Shown piece after piece: positions 1 through 7,996 of a DNA stretch of 64,000 bases. Location: the NCBI RefSeq assembly GCF_017601095.1, contig NZ_JAGFUX010000010.1, positions 1 to 64,000 of the forward strand, read 5' to 3'. Below the pieces are notes generated by a model. That model was not told the origin of the DNA. It made no database searches and worked only from the letters and a program-made list of their open reading frames with translations. The DNA comes from Streptococcus suis (lineage in GTDB: Bacteria; Bacillota; Bacilli; Lactobacillales; Streptococcaceae). Position numbers and translations under genes: made by a program. Each line of letters begins with the position of its first letter. Within the stretch, counting starts at the first letter, position 1.

Positions 1-191
1 AAGTTGGTGATTATGATATTGGCATTGTAGCCCATCCCTATTCCTACTATGAAAATGAAGTGGATGAAGATATCTTAGGGATCCCCTATTACTGTAACTG
101 GATTGAAGACTATAAACATTTATTCGGCTTTTCTGTTGCTTGGAAACACTATATATCCGATGAGGATATTTCTATCTGGTTCAATATGTGA
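1..191 (+). CDS. C-terminal end of an unidentified protein (partial)
   Basis: Only the last 62 codons are inside the window; the frame begins at base 3 and ends at TGA 189-191. The visible tail is rich in aromatic and acidic residues, with a DYDIG stretch, a tryptophan-containing NWIEDY stretch, and the end SIWFNM. I see no membrane segment or catalytic motif and do not recognise the family. A strong hairpin with a T-run follows 24 bases downstream, so this is the end of its transcription unit. It converges on the metal pump gene on the other strand. Confidence 0.6.
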   Translation, partial: VGDYDIGIVAHPYSYYENEVDEDILGIPYYCNWIEDYKHLFGFSVAWKHYISDEDISIWFNM

Positions 192-214
192 TACAAATTT
201 TTTACAAAAAGATT

Positions 215-243
215 AGGCTGGGCTTGGGCCCAGCCTATTTTGT
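215..243. terminator. Bidirectional terminator between the partial gene and pmtA
   Basis: The stem is AGGCTGGG / CCCAGCCT (215-222 and 229-236). It has TTTTG on the plus strand and A-rich sequence on the left that gives T on the minus strand. It sits between two convergent genes. Confidence 0.8.
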
Positions 244-2111
244 TATTTAAAATACAAGAGTCTCAACCCGTTCAAAATCACCAAAATCGTTGATCCTTCG
301 TGGCCCACCACGCCCAGTGGCAGGTTGATGGACTGGAAGAGGTTGGAAATGATAAGAAGGGCAATGACAGATAGGGCAAAGATGATGTTTTGTTTGATGA
401 TGCCCCGCATTTTCTTAGAAAGACGTATGGAGTAAGGAATCCGAGTCAGGTCTTCCATGAGCACGATGTCAGCCGACTCCATAGCGATGTCCGTACCGCT
501 TCCCATTGCATAGCTGACATTGGCTTGAGCCAGGGCGGGAGCGTCGTTGATTCCGTCTCCGACCATGCCGACTGACGCAAACTCGGTTTGTAGTTCTTGG
601 ATAACAGCAGCCTTATCCGTCGGCAGACAGTTGGCAATGACTCGATCAATACCGACTTGACTAGCCACGTAAGAAGCCGTCTTTTCTTGGTCGCCCGTCA
701 AGAGAATTGGTGTCACCCCCATCTCTTTCAACTGAGCAATCAGCTGCTTGCTCTCAGGTTTCAAACTATCTTCCACCATGAAGATCGCTGCCAGCACATC
801 ATTTTGGCTAACATAGACCAGGGTTTTCCCAGTACTTTCCGCCTCATCAATTTGTGCCAGCAGGTCAGTAGACAGAGGACTCACCAGGCTGTCTACCACA
901 AATCCCGCCTTACCGATTTTCCAGCTGTCGCCCTCATAGCTTGCCACCAAGCCTTTTCCGGTCACATCTTCTAGGCTTTGGAGGGCAATAGCAGAGCTGT
1001 CAGCCGTATAGGTCATCAGAGCCTGAGCGATGGGATGGCTAGATTGTTTTTCAACTGCCTGAACAACTTCCTTGATCAGTTTTTCATCGCCAAGATAGGT
1101 TACACCTACAACTTCAGGTTTACCAATGGTTAGGGTACCCGTCTTGTCAAAGACGATTGCTTCTAGATTGGCGATATTGTCCGCAATGTCACCACCCTTG
1201 ATAATCATGCCCTTACGTGCCGCACGGCTGATGGCAGAAAGGGTAGCCGGTGAAGATGAAGCCACAAGTGCACATGGAGAAGCGATGGTCAAGAGAATCA
1301 TGCCACGGTAAAAGGCGGTCAACCAGTCCCAGCCCAGTGCAAAATGAGCAAAGAGGATAAAGAGCGGTACCACCACCAAGACAACCTTGACATAGGTATC
1401 TTCCATATTTTCAATGAAAGTCGCAGTTTTTGATTTGGATTCTTGGGCATTTTCGACCATCTGGACGATTTTATCGAAGAGGGCATCTCCTTTCTCAGCC
1501 GTAACTTGAACGGTCACAGTTGGCCCTTGGTTGATGGTGCCGCCGATAACAGCCTGTCCAGCCATTTTCTCCGCAGGGAGCGGCTCGCCTGTAATCATGG
1601 ATTCGTCAAAGATGGATTGAGGACTGATGAGAGTCGCATCCAGTGGAACCGTGTCGCCCTTACGGACTTGTAGGAGGTCGCCGATGCGAATGGCTGCCGT
1701 ATCCAAAACAGTGATGTCACCATTTTCCTCGATTTTACGAGCAGTTGGAGGTGTCATGTTCATGAGAGCAGCGATAGCGTTCTTGCTTTTTTCCATGGCC
1801 AATTCTTCTAAAGTAGAAGACAGGGAGAAGATGAAGATGAGCAGGGCTCCTTCCATCCAGTAGCCGATGAGGCCAGAGCCGATCGCCGCCAAAATCATGA
1901 GGAGGTCAACAGACAGGTGCTTGTCCACAAACAATTCCGTCAGTCCTTCCTTGGCAGACTGGTAGCCGCCGATAACAAAGGCTAGGAGAAAGAAAATGGG
2001 AGCTAAGCCTAATTCTGAGTGGAGCAAGAGAATGCCTACTAAGATGAAGAAGAGACAGAGGCTAGTGGTTATGATGTGAAGATGCTGTTTTAGATTGCTT
2101 ACATGAGTCAT
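243..2111 (-). CDS. pmtA: P1B-4 type metal-efflux ATPase (PmtA-like Fe(II)/Co(II) exporter)
   Basis: This is a P-type ATPase of 622 residues without an N-terminal metal-binding domain. The visible motifs are the phosphatase loop TGEPLPAE, the membrane metal motif SPCALV, the phosphorylation motif DKTGT, the hinge VGDGINDAPAL, and HEGST in the last membrane helix. SPC together with HEGxT marks the P1B-4 subgroup, whose streptococcal member PmtA exports ferrous iron and cobalt. I start at ATG 2111 because AAGGAT lies 7 bases upstream; a start at 2135 would lack a ribosome site. The promoter is TTGACA (2176-2181) and TATAAT (2154-2159) with a 16-bp spacer. A perfect PerR box lies upstream of it, next to the perR gene itself, so control by PerR is very likely. 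Metal specificity is inferred from the family. Confidence 0.9.
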   Translation of the reverse strand: MTHVSNLKQHLHIITTSLCLFFILVGILLLHSELGLAPIFFLLAFVIGGYQSAKEGLTELFVDKHLSVDLLMILAAIGSGLIGYWMEGALLIFIFSLSSTLEELAMEKSKNAIAALMNMTPPTARKIEENGDITVLDTAAIRIGDLLQVRKGDTVPLDATLISPQSIFDESMITGEPLPAEKMAGQAVIGGTINQGPTVTVQVTAEKGDALFDKIVQMVENAQESKSKTATFIENMEDTYVKVVLVVVPLFILFAHFALGWDWLTAFYRGMILLTIASPCALVASSSPATLSAISRAARKGMIIKGGDIADNIANLEAIVFDKTGTLTIGKPEVVGVTYLGDEKLIKEVVQAVEKQSSHPIAQALMTYTADSSAIALQSLEDVTGKGLVASYEGDSWKIGKAGFVVDSLVSPLSTDLLAQIDEAESTGKTLVYVSQNDVLAAIFMVEDSLKPESKQLIAQLKEMGVTPILLTGDQEKTASYVASQVGIDRVIANCLPTDKAAVIQELQTEFASVGMVGDGINDAPALAQANVSYAMGSGTDIAMESADIVLMEDLTRIPYSIRLSKKMRGIIKQNIIFALSVIALLIISNLFQSINLPLGVVGHEGSTILVILNGLRLLYFK

Positions 2112-2125
2112 AGTTTTATCCTTAT

Positions 2126-2140
2126 TTATAATCATTATCG
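2126..2140 (-). promoter_or_regulatory. Second, imperfect PerR-like box in the pmtA leader
   Basis: TTATAATCATTATCG matches 13 of 15 positions of the Per box TTANAATNATTNTAA. It lies downstream of the predicted +1 and just upstream of the pmtA ribosome site. Confidence 0.45.
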
Positions 2141-2153
2141 TTTTGATAAGTTA

Positions 2154-2181
2154 ATTATAACAGTTCTAAATAGAATGTCAA
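2154..2181 (-). promoter_or_regulatory. pmtA promoter
   Basis: On the minus strand, TTGACA (2176-2181) and TATAAT (2154-2159) are separated by 16 bp. Both are consensus hexamers. Confidence 0.75.
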
Positions 2182-2188
2182 GAGTTTT

Positions 2189-2203
2189 TTAGAATAATTA
2201 TAA
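2189..2203. promoter_or_regulatory. PerR box upstream of pmtA
   Basis: TTAGAATAATTATAA matches the Per box consensus TTANAATNATTNTAA at all 15 positions. It lies 7 bp upstream of the pmtA -35 hexamer. Confidence 0.85.
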
Positions 2204-2258
2204 ATAAGATTGTTCAGACAATTCAAAGAAAAAAGAAAAAACAGCCAGTGGCTGCTTT

Positions 2259-2720
2259 CTAGCTATTGAGTTGACAGTCGGGGCAGATACCATAAATAGA
2301 TAAGACTTCCTTGGTAATCTTGTAACCCGTTTGTTCGTGGGCTTCGCGTTTGAGGCTAGGAATTTCTACGTCCATGAAGTCGGTAATCTTCCCGCATTTT
2401 TCGCAGATGACATTGAGATGTTCATGGCCCATGAAATCATAATAGGTTGTTGTGTCATTGGTCCGCTTGAGTTCAGTGACAAATCCTTCTTCTAAGAGCA
2501 CTTTGAGATTGTTATAGACAGTTGCCAAACTCATGTTAGGGTAGTTGGGCAGGAGGTCTTTATATATCATTTCAGCACTTGGGTGATCGTCGCTTTCAAT
2601 GATATAGGCTACAACGGCCTTACGTGTCTCTGTAATGCGAACACCTTTTTCCTTTAAGTGTTGAATAACATGCTCAAAGGCAGTTTGGTTTTCTGCATTC
2701 AGGTGAGAATGTAGCTCCAT
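2259..2720 (-). CDS. perR: Fur-family peroxide/metal-responsive repressor PerR
   Basis: This 153-residue Fur-family repressor has a winged helix in the first 85 residues, with a recognition helix around SLATVYNNL. A dimerisation half follows, with a structural zinc site formed by Cys106/Cys109 and Cys146/Cys149 (CEKC and CPDC). Candidate regulatory metal ligands are His46, Asp95, His99 and His101. In streptococci the Fur-family member is normally PerR, which senses peroxide through iron-catalysed oxidation and controls pmtA, dpr and related genes. The ribosome site AAAAGGAGG is strong. A perfect PerR box lies between its promoter and its start codon, pointing to autoregulation. A zinc- or iron-sensing Fur is the alternative, but the box and the pmtA neighbour favour PerR. 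Confidence 0.9.
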   Translation of the reverse strand: MELHSHLNAENQTAFEHVIQHLKEKGVRITETRKAVVAYIIESDDHPSAEMIYKDLLPNYPNMSLATVYNNLKVLLEEGFVTELKRTNDTTTYYDFMGHEHLNVICEKCGKITDFMDVEIPSLKREAHEQTGYKITKEVLSIYGICPDCQLNS

Positions 2721-2738
2721 TCCGGCCTCCTTTTCTTT

Positions 2739-2753
2739 TTATAATAATTCTAA
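2739..2753. promoter_or_regulatory. PerR box in the perR promoter
   Basis: On the minus strand TTAGAATTATTATAA is a 15/15 match to TTANAATNATTNTAA. It lies just downstream of the predicted transcription start, where a bound repressor would block perR. Confidence 0.85.
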
Positions 2754-2764
2754 TTATTTCCTTC

Positions 2765-2792
2765 ATTATATTCTTTTTTTGGAAAGCTGTCA
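2765..2792 (-). promoter_or_regulatory. perR promoter
   Basis: On the minus strand, TTGACA (2787-2792) and TATAAT (2765-2770) are separated by 16 bp. Confidence 0.8.
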
Positions 2793-2845
2793 ATGACTGA
2801 AGTTGTCACTTCAATCTGTGCTAGGACAGTTGTTGTTTTATAGCC

Positions 2846-2875
2846 TTGTTTTTCTAAGTTTGCTTGTGCTACAAT
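2846..2875 (+). promoter_or_regulatory. truA promoter with extended -10
   Basis: TTGTTT (2846-2851), then 18 bp, then TACAAT (2870-2875) preceded by TGC, an extended -10 element. The -10 ends only 6 bases before the truA ATG at 2882, predicting a leaderless transcript. Confidence 0.6.
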
Positions 2876-2881
2876 CAGAAC

Positions 2882-3631
2882 ATGACACGATACAAGGCAA
2901 TTATTTCCTACGACGGCCATGATTTTTCTGGTTTTCAGCGCCAGCCCCATGCTCGTACGGTTCAGGAAGAAATCGAAAAAACGTTAGTAAGATTGAATAG
3001 CGGCCAGCCGGTGATAGTGCATGGTGCGGGGCGGACAGACGCAGGAGTGCACGCTTATGGTCAGGTGATTCATTTTGACTTGGCTGGCAGTCGAGAACCT
3101 GAGAAGCTCCGCTTTGCCCTAGATACTCAAACCCCTGAGGATATTGATGTGGTTCGGGTGGAGCAGGTGGCGGATGATTTTCATTGCCGCTATGCCAAGC
3201 ACAGCAAGACTTATGAGTTTTTGGTGGATATTGGGAGGCCTAAGAATCCCATGATGCGGCACTATGCGACCTTTTATCCTTATGATTTGGATTTGAGCTT
3301 GATAGAAGAAGCCATTCAGGATTTGGTGGGGACCCATGATTTTACAGGCTTTACGGCTTCAGGGACCTCGGTCGAGGACAAGGTGCGGACCATTACGGCG
3401 GCAAGTATGGAATACGACCAGCGGCGGCAGTTCTTGATTTTTACTTTTTCGGGCAACGGTTTTTTGTACAAGCAGGTGCGGAATATGGTTGGGACCTTAC
3501 TGAAAATTGGTAACGGTCGCATGCCTGTTGGGCAGATTAAAAGGATTTTAGCAGAAAAGGATCGTGGTTTGGCGGGACCGACTGCGGCAGGAAATGGCCT
3601 CTATCTAAAGGAGATTATCTATGAAGACTAA
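2882..3631 (+). CDS. truA: tRNA pseudouridine synthase A
   Basis: TruA makes pseudouridine at positions 38-40 of the tRNA anticodon stem-loop. The 249-residue product starts [12 protein letters not shown] and holds the catalytic motif [12 protein letters not shown] with the nucleophilic Asp. It also has the later signature [18 protein letters not shown] 2882 matches the usual family start, but no Shine-Dalgarno sequence precedes it; an in-frame TTG at 2864 has none either. The last 11 bases overlap the next gene, so truA leads a four-gene unit with pdxK, an ECF S component and a DUF436 gene. Confidence 0.95.
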   Translation: MTRYKAIISYDGHDFSGFQRQPHARTVQEEIEKTLVRLNSGQPVIVHGAGRTDAGVHAYGQVIHFDLAGSREPEKLRFALDTQTPEDIDVVRVEQVADDFHCRYAKHSKTYEFLVDIGRPKNPMMRHYATFYPYDLDLSLIEEAIQDLVGTHDFTGFTASGTSVEDKVRTITAASMEYDQRRQFLIFTFSGNGFLYKQVRNMVGTLLKIGNGRMPVGQIKRILAEKDRGLAGPTAAGNGLYLKEIIYED

Positions 3632-4382
3632 GTATATTTTGGCGCTTTCGGGCAACGATATTTTCAGCGGTGGCGGTCTCCATGCGGATCTGACCACCTA
3701 CGCTGTCCACAAGCTGCATGGCTTTGTGGCCGTGACTTGCTTGACAGCTATGACGGAAAAAGGCTTCGAGGTCATTCCGACAGATGCGGCGGTGTTTGCC
3801 CAGCAGCTGGCTAGTTTGAAGGATGTGTCCTTTTCTGCGATTAAGATCGGCTTGCTTCCCACGGTGGACATAGCAGAGCAGGCTTTGGAGTTTATCAAGG
3901 CTCACCAGGAGATTCCTGTGGTCTTGGATCCAGTCTTGGTCTGCAAGGAAACGCATGATACTGAGGTCAGCCAGTTGCGAGATGAATTCTTGAAGTTCCT
4001 TCCCTATGTCAGCATCATCACGCCAAATCTGGCAGAAGCTCAGCTATTGCTCCAAAAAGACATCAAAACGGTGGAGGAGATGAAGCAGGCGGCAGTAGCC
4101 TTGTATGACTTAGGAGCCAAGTCGGTGGTCATCAAGGGGGGCAATCGCTTGGGTGGCCAGCAGGCTGTCGATGTTTTCTACGACGGTCAGGAAGTAGTGG
4201 TGCTGGAATCGCCGCTTCTGTCAGAAAACAATGTAGGGGCAGGCTGTACCTTTGCGTCCAGCATTGCCAGTCAGCTCTTGCTGGGTCAAGATCCTTTAGA
4301 GGCAGTCAGACTATCCAAGGACTTTGTTCATGCAGCAATTGAAAAATCAGATGATTATGGGGTGATTCAATATGAGAAATAA
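3621..4382 (+). CDS. Pyridoxine / hydroxymethylpyrimidine kinase (PdxK/ThiD type)
   Basis: This 253-residue ribokinase-fold ATP kinase has the N-terminal substrate motif [13 protein letters not shown] (residues about 14-22), DPVLVCKE in the centre, the VIKGGNR loop, and the C-terminal anion hole GAGCTFASS. Family members phosphorylate pyridoxine/pyridoxal or hydroxymethylpyrimidine, and sequence alone does not separate the two. No thiamine synthesis gene is nearby. The overlapping downstream gene is an ECF vitamin-binding membrane subunit, so the pair is best read as vitamin uptake plus trapping by phosphorylation, probably B6. Its ribosome site lies inside the 3' end of truA. Confidence 0.85.
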   Translation: MKTKYILALSGNDIFSGGGLHADLTTYAVHKLHGFVAVTCLTAMTEKGFEVIPTDAAVFAQQLASLKDVSFSAIKIGLLPTVDIAEQALEFIKAHQEIPVVLDPVLVCKETHDTEVSQLRDEFLKFLPYVSIITPNLAEAQLLLQKDIKTVEEMKQAAVALYDLGAKSVVIKGGNRLGGQQAVDVFYDGQEVVVLESPLLSENNVGAGCTFASSIASQLLLGQDPLEAVRLSKDFVHAAIEKSDDYGVIQYEK

Positions 4383-4851
4383 AAAAACACAAGAATTAGT
4401 ATTATTAGCCATCTTAACAGCCTTGACCTTGGTCTTGGCCCATGTCCATATACCGACCCTATCAGGCTTTGTCACACTTTTGGATGTGGGAGTTTACTTT
4501 ACAGCCTTTTACTTGGGCAAGAAAGAAGGAGCTATTGTCGGCGGTTTATCTGGACTCTTGATAGATTTCTTGCTGGGCTATCCCCAGTGGGCATTCTTTA
4601 GTTTAGTCTTCCACGGAGCTCAGGGTTATTTTGCTGGTTGGACAGGCAAGAAACGGATCCTCGGTTTAGTCTTGGCTACGCTCTCTATGGTTGGGGGCTA
4701 CTACCTAGCATCTCGGATTTATTTTAATGACCTCAAAGCCATTGAAAGTGTTTTTGGCAATAGCATGCAAAACTTTGTCGGGATGGGCTTAGGGTTTTCA
4801 GTGGCTAAATTAGTTGAGAAAAGTGGAGCTATTGGCTATGTCACTCGATAA
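4372..4851 (+). CDS. ECF transporter S component (vitamin-binding membrane subunit)
   Basis: This small hydrophobic protein of 159 residues has about five to six membrane segments and a charged N-terminus. It contains the pattern [12 protein letters not shown] in the first helix, typical of ECF S components such as HmpT/PdxU-like proteins. S components bind a vitamin and use shared EcfA1-A2-T energising subunits encoded elsewhere; none of those is in this window. Coupling by overlap with the upstream pyridoxine-type kinase (11 bases) suggests the ligand is the substrate of that kinase. It overlaps the downstream gene by 14 bases. Confidence 0.75.
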   Translation: MRNKKTQELVLLAILTALTLVLAHVHIPTLSGFVTLLDVGVYFTAFYLGKKEGAIVGGLSGLLIDFLLGYPQWAFFSLVFHGAQGYFAGWTGKKRILGLVLATLSMVGGYYLASRIYFNDLKAIESVFGNSMQNFVGMGLGFSVAKLVEKSGAIGYVTR

Positions 4852-5401
4852 GATCAAAGTTCAAACCCAGCAAGTTGTCGAAGAAGTCCTAGAACTCAGC
4901 AATCTTCAAAAGGGGCAAATTTTTGTCCTTGGTTTATCTTCTAGTGAGGTCATTGGTGGGCAAATTGGCAAAAATTCTAGTCTGGAAGTTGGTGAGGTGG
5001 TTGTTGAAACCATCTTGGAAATCCTGGGGCCAAAAGGTATCTATCTAGCTGTCCAAGGCTGTGAACACCTCAATCGAGCCTTGGTGGTGGAGCGGGAATT
5101 GGCAATCCAGAAGGACTTGGAAATAGTCAATGTCTTACCCACCCTGCATGCAGGTGGTTCAGGACAGTTGGCGGCCTTCAAGTATATGAAGGACCCGGTG
5201 GAAGTCGAGTTTATCACCGCTCAGGCTGGTGTAGACATCGGCGACACAGCTATCGGCATGCACATCAAGCATGTCCAAGTTCCGATTAGGCCTAGCCTGC
5301 GTGAGATTGGTCAGGCCCATGTCACCGCCCTTGCCAGCCGCCCAAAACTAATCGGTGGAGCTCGTGCGGCTTATCAGGAAGATAAGATACGGAAAAATTA
5401 A
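4838..5401 (+). CDS. DUF436 / TIGR01440 family protein (YwlG-like)
   Basis: This 187-residue cytoplasmic protein belongs to the UPF0340 family. Visible signatures are [13 protein letters not shown] near the N-terminus, [15 protein letters not shown] in the middle, and [11 protein letters not shown]. Its biochemical role is unknown. I start at ATG 4838 (MSLDKIKV) because GTGGAG lies 8 bases upstream, although an in-frame start at 4814 is possible. It is the last gene of the truA operon and is followed by a good terminator. Being co-transcribed with a vitamin kinase and transporter does not by itself define its job. Confidence 0.8.
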   Translation: MSLDKIKVQTQQVVEEVLELSNLQKGQIFVLGLSSSEVIGGQIGKNSSLEVGEVVVETILEILGPKGIYLAVQGCEHLNRALVVERELAIQKDLEIVNVLPTLHAGGSGQLAAFKYMKDPVEVEFITAQAGVDIGDTAIGMHIKHVQVPIRPSLREIGQAHVTALASRPKLIGGARAAYQEDKIRKN

Positions 5402-5428
5402 TCACAGCCAGAAGGTTGTGATTTTTTT
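5400..5428 (+). terminator. Terminator of the truA operon
   Basis: AATCACAGCC / GGTTGTGATT stem with an AGAA loop, followed by seven T. Confidence 0.85.
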
Positions 5429-5473
5429 GAATACAAAATCCTTGCCAAGTAGATTTCTTTTTGCTAAACTTGT

Positions 5474-5492
5474 TCTTGTGGTTGATACAAGT
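5474..5492. promoter_or_regulatory. Candidate operator upstream of the Rrf2 gene
   Basis: TCTTGTGGTTGATACAAGT matches the 19-bp palindrome at 5974-5992 at 14 positions and keeps both CTTGT and ACAAG half sites with the same spacing. It lies 18 bases before the Rrf2 start codon. Confidence 0.55.
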
Positions 5493-5509
5493 TCAAAGGG
5501 AGGATTTCC

Positions 5510-5938
5510 ATGGATACCAAATTTTCAGTAGCTTTGCATATCTTGACCATGATTAGCGAGAGTAGTGATGTCATGACGTCGCAGGCCTTGGCAACCAGTG
5601 TCGGTACCAATGCCAGTTATATCCGCAAGGTCATCGCTCTCTTGAAGAATGCAGGCATCATACAGTCCCAGCAGGGCAAGGCTGGCTATGAGTTGAGCAA
5701 GGATCCGTCGGACATCAGCCTCCTGGACATCTACTATGCCACCCAGGAAGTCACGCATATCCAGCTCTTTCAGCAGCACCAACACGCCAATCAATCCTGC
5801 CCAGTTGGTCGGCACATTGCAGGGGCTGTCCAGCCAATCTTTGCGACCATTGAGCAGGATTTGCAGGATAGATTATCCCAAGAAAGCTTGGCCCAGGTCA
5901 TTGCTAACTTGTATCAAGAGGCAAAAAAATCCAACTGA
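5510..5938 (+). CDS. Rrf2-family transcriptional regulator (YwnA-like)
   Basis: This 142-residue protein opens with an Rrf2 winged-helix domain: MDTKFSVALHILTMI, then the recognition region NASYIRKVIALLKNAGII, then the wing QGKAGYELSKD. Only one cysteine is present (Cys97 in SCPVG), so it cannot carry the three-Cys iron-sulfur site of IscR or NsrR. It resembles the YwnA branch, in which a lone thiol can sense electrophiles or oxidants. The strong ribosome site GGGAGG precedes ATG 5510. Matching palindromes lie upstream of this gene and of the next one, so it probably represses itself and the oxidoreductase-hydrolase pair. Confidence 0.85.
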   Translation: MDTKFSVALHILTMISESSDVMTSQALATSVGTNASYIRKVIALLKNAGIIQSQQGKAGYELSKDPSDISLLDIYYATQEVTHIQLFQQHQHANQSCPVGRHIAGAVQPIFATIEQDLQDRLSQESLAQVIANLYQEAKKSN

Positions 5939-5973
5939 CTTTTACAAGTCAGTTTCTATTTCGCACAACTTGG

Positions 5974-5992
5974 ACTTGTATCAGATACAAGT
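5974..5992. promoter_or_regulatory. 19-bp perfect palindrome, candidate Rrf2 operator
   Basis: ACTTGTATCAGATACAAGT consists of 9-bp arms around a single A. It lies 20 bases upstream of the oxidoreductase start codon and is repeated in weaker form before the Rrf2 gene. Confidence 0.7.
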
Positions 5993-6012
5993 CATTTAAA
6001 AAGGAGTAAACC

Positions 6013-7014
6013 ATGAAAGCAGCACAACACACATCTTACAACAAAAACAATATCGCACTAAACCTAACAGACATTGCTAAACCGAACATCAAACCAGACC
6101 AGGTCCTTGTCAAAGTGACAGCGGCAGGTGTCAATCCTTTGGACAACATGATTTCTCGTGGAGATGTCAAGATGATCGTCCCTTACAAATTGCCACAAAC
6201 AGCGGGCAATGAGGTCGTTGGCTTGGTGGAAGAAGTCGGCTCAAGCGTGACCAATTTTGCAGTTGGCGACCGTGTCTTTGGTCGTCTTCCCCTCGACACT
6301 ATCGGTGCCTTTGCCGAGTATGTAGCGGTGGAGGCTGCTGCCCTTGCTAAAGTTCCTGCCTATCTGACAGATGTGGAAGCGGCTGCTGTTCCTCTTACGG
6401 CCCTAACTATTATGCAAGCTCTTAACCTCATGGGTGCAGAGGCTGGCAAGACCATTTTCATCTCAGGCGGGACAGGCGGTGTCGGCGGGATGGCCATTCC
6501 CATTGCTAAAGCCAAGGGTTTGACGGTTATTACCAACGGTGATGGGGCAAATGCAGAGCGGGTATTGGCGTTGGGTGCCGACCAGTTTATCGACTACAAG
6601 ACAGAAGATTACACTAAAACCCTCTCCCAAATCGACTATGTACTGGACACACTTGGCGGTGCAGAAACCGAAAAACAAATGTCGATTATGAAAAAAGGCG
6701 GTCAGTTGGTTTCCCTCCGTGCTATGCCAAATGGCGAATTTGCCAAACGTATGAACCTACCAAAATGGAAACAATTCCTCTTTGGTTTGGTTGGTCGCAA
6801 GTTTGACAAGATGGCGGAAAGCTACGGTGTGCACTACCATTTCATCTTCGTAGAAAGCAATGGTCAACAGCTACAAGAAGTAGCAGATATTTTCAGCAAA
6901 CTAGAAATCAAACCGTCTATCGATACCGTTTATCCATTTGAAGAAGTCAATGCAGCCTTGGACAAGGTCGCAAACGGTCGCTCATGTGGAAAAACTGTCC
7001 TCAGTTTTAAATAG
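6013..7014 (+). CDS. NADP-dependent quinone-type oxidoreductase (MDR superfamily, zinc-free)
   Basis: This 333-residue medium-chain dehydrogenase/reductase has an N-terminal GroES-like fold (residues about 20-125, with AGVNPLDNMI and GNEVVGLVEEVG). A Rossmann domain follows, with the nucleotide loop SGGTGGVGGMAIPIAKAKG. The zinc-binding Cys and His residues of alcohol dehydrogenases are absent, which places it with quinone/enone reductases. It may detoxify quinones or reactive carbonyls with NADPH. AAAAAGGAG precedes the ATG. It is followed 11 bases later by a hydrolase gene and preceded by an Rrf2 regulator and its putative operator, so a small electrophile-response operon is the likely setting. 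Confidence 0.85.
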   Translation: MKAAQHTSYNKNNIALNLTDIAKPNIKPDQVLVKVTAAGVNPLDNMISRGDVKMIVPYKLPQTAGNEVVGLVEEVGSSVTNFAVGDRVFGRLPLDTIGAFAEYVAVEAAALAKVPAYLTDVEAAAVPLTALTIMQALNLMGAEAGKTIFISGGTGGVGGMAIPIAKAKGLTVITNGDGANAERVLALGADQFIDYKTEDYTKTLSQIDYVLDTLGGAETEKQMSIMKKGGQLVSLRAMPNGEFAKRMNLPKWKQFLFGLVGRKFDKMAESYGVHYHFIFVESNGQQLQEVADIFSKLEIKPSIDTVYPFEEVNAALDKVANGRSCGKTVLSFK

Positions 7015-7025
7015 TAGGAGTACTT

Positions 7026-7862
7026 ATGTCTTATATCACAACTAAAAATCAATACATTACTGTCGCGGGCAATCAGATTGCCTACCGTGAACTAGGCAAG
7101 GGCAAGTCTAAACTGCCCTTAGTTATGTTAGTCCACTTGGCCGCAACCTTGGATAACTGGGATCCAAAATTGCTAGACTTACTAGCTGAAAAAGAGCATG
7201 TCATTGTTCTTGATTTGCCTGGCGTCGGAGCCAGTCAAGGCAAGGTAGCTCCTACTATTCCAGGAATGGCAGAGCAGGCTCATGCTATTATCAAGGCCTT
7301 GGGGCATACGAAAATTAACTTACTCGGTCTTTCTATGGGTGGTTTTATTGCCCAAGAAATCGTCCGTCTTGATAGTCAAATGGTTAACCGCTTGATTCTA
7401 GCAGGAACAGGTCCTCGTGGTGGTGTAGAAGTCGATAAGGTGACAGGAAAAACCTTCCGCTATATGCTGAAAGCTGGTCTAGAGCGTGTGGATCCAAAAC
7501 GCTACATCTTCTACAACCATGATAAAGCAGGACTACTGGAAGCTGAAAAAGTTTTGGGGCGTATGGGAGAAAGAAAAGCCGAGTATGCAGACAAGGACAT
7601 GAACATCCCAGGATTTTTAACACAACTGAAGGCTATCAAACGCTGGGGGAGAGATCCTCAAGAAGATATGGCCTTTATCACGCAACCAACGCTGATCGTC
7701 AATGGTGACAAGGATATGCAAGTTCCGACTGAGAACTCTTATATCATGCATGAGAAAATCAAAAACAGCCAACTGATCATCTATCCAAATGCGGGTCACG
7801 GATCTATCTTCCAGTACACAGAAGAGTTTTCAAAAGAGTTAATCGCATTTTTGGAGGAATAG
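7026..7862 (+). CDS. Alpha/beta-fold hydrolase
   Basis: This 278-residue cytoplasmic alpha/beta hydrolase has the nucleophile elbow GLSMGG (Ser103), a likely acid Asp in VNGDKDMQVP, and the catalytic His in NAGHGS near the C-terminus. The oxyanion region is LVHLAATLDNWDP, where HLA replaces the common HG motif. The substrate is unknown; esterase, lactonase and haloperoxidase-like activities all occur in this fold. It lies 11 bases downstream of the quinone-type oxidoreductase and is almost certainly co-transcribed with it under the Rrf2 regulator. Confidence 0.85.
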   Translation: MSYITTKNQYITVAGNQIAYRELGKGKSKLPLVMLVHLAATLDNWDPKLLDLLAEKEHVIVLDLPGVGASQGKVAPTIPGMAEQAHAIIKALGHTKINLLGLSMGGFIAQEIVRLDSQMVNRLILAGTGPRGGVEVDKVTGKTFRYMLKAGLERVDPKRYIFYNHDKAGLLEAEKVLGRMGERKAEYADKDMNIPGFLTQLKAIKRWGRDPQEDMAFITQPTLIVNGDKDMQVPTENSYIMHEKIKNSQLIIYPNAGHGSIFQYTEEFSKELIAFLEE

Positions 7863-7996
7863 TCCCTATTACTCTTGATGATACAAGGCCTGCAAAGTCC
7901 CCAAAATCACCCCAGCTTGCTCTTGAAAGAGTTGATTGAGTTACTTGTCATCCTTATCTTTCTTCTGTATAATAATCTAAAACGAAAGGAAATCAC

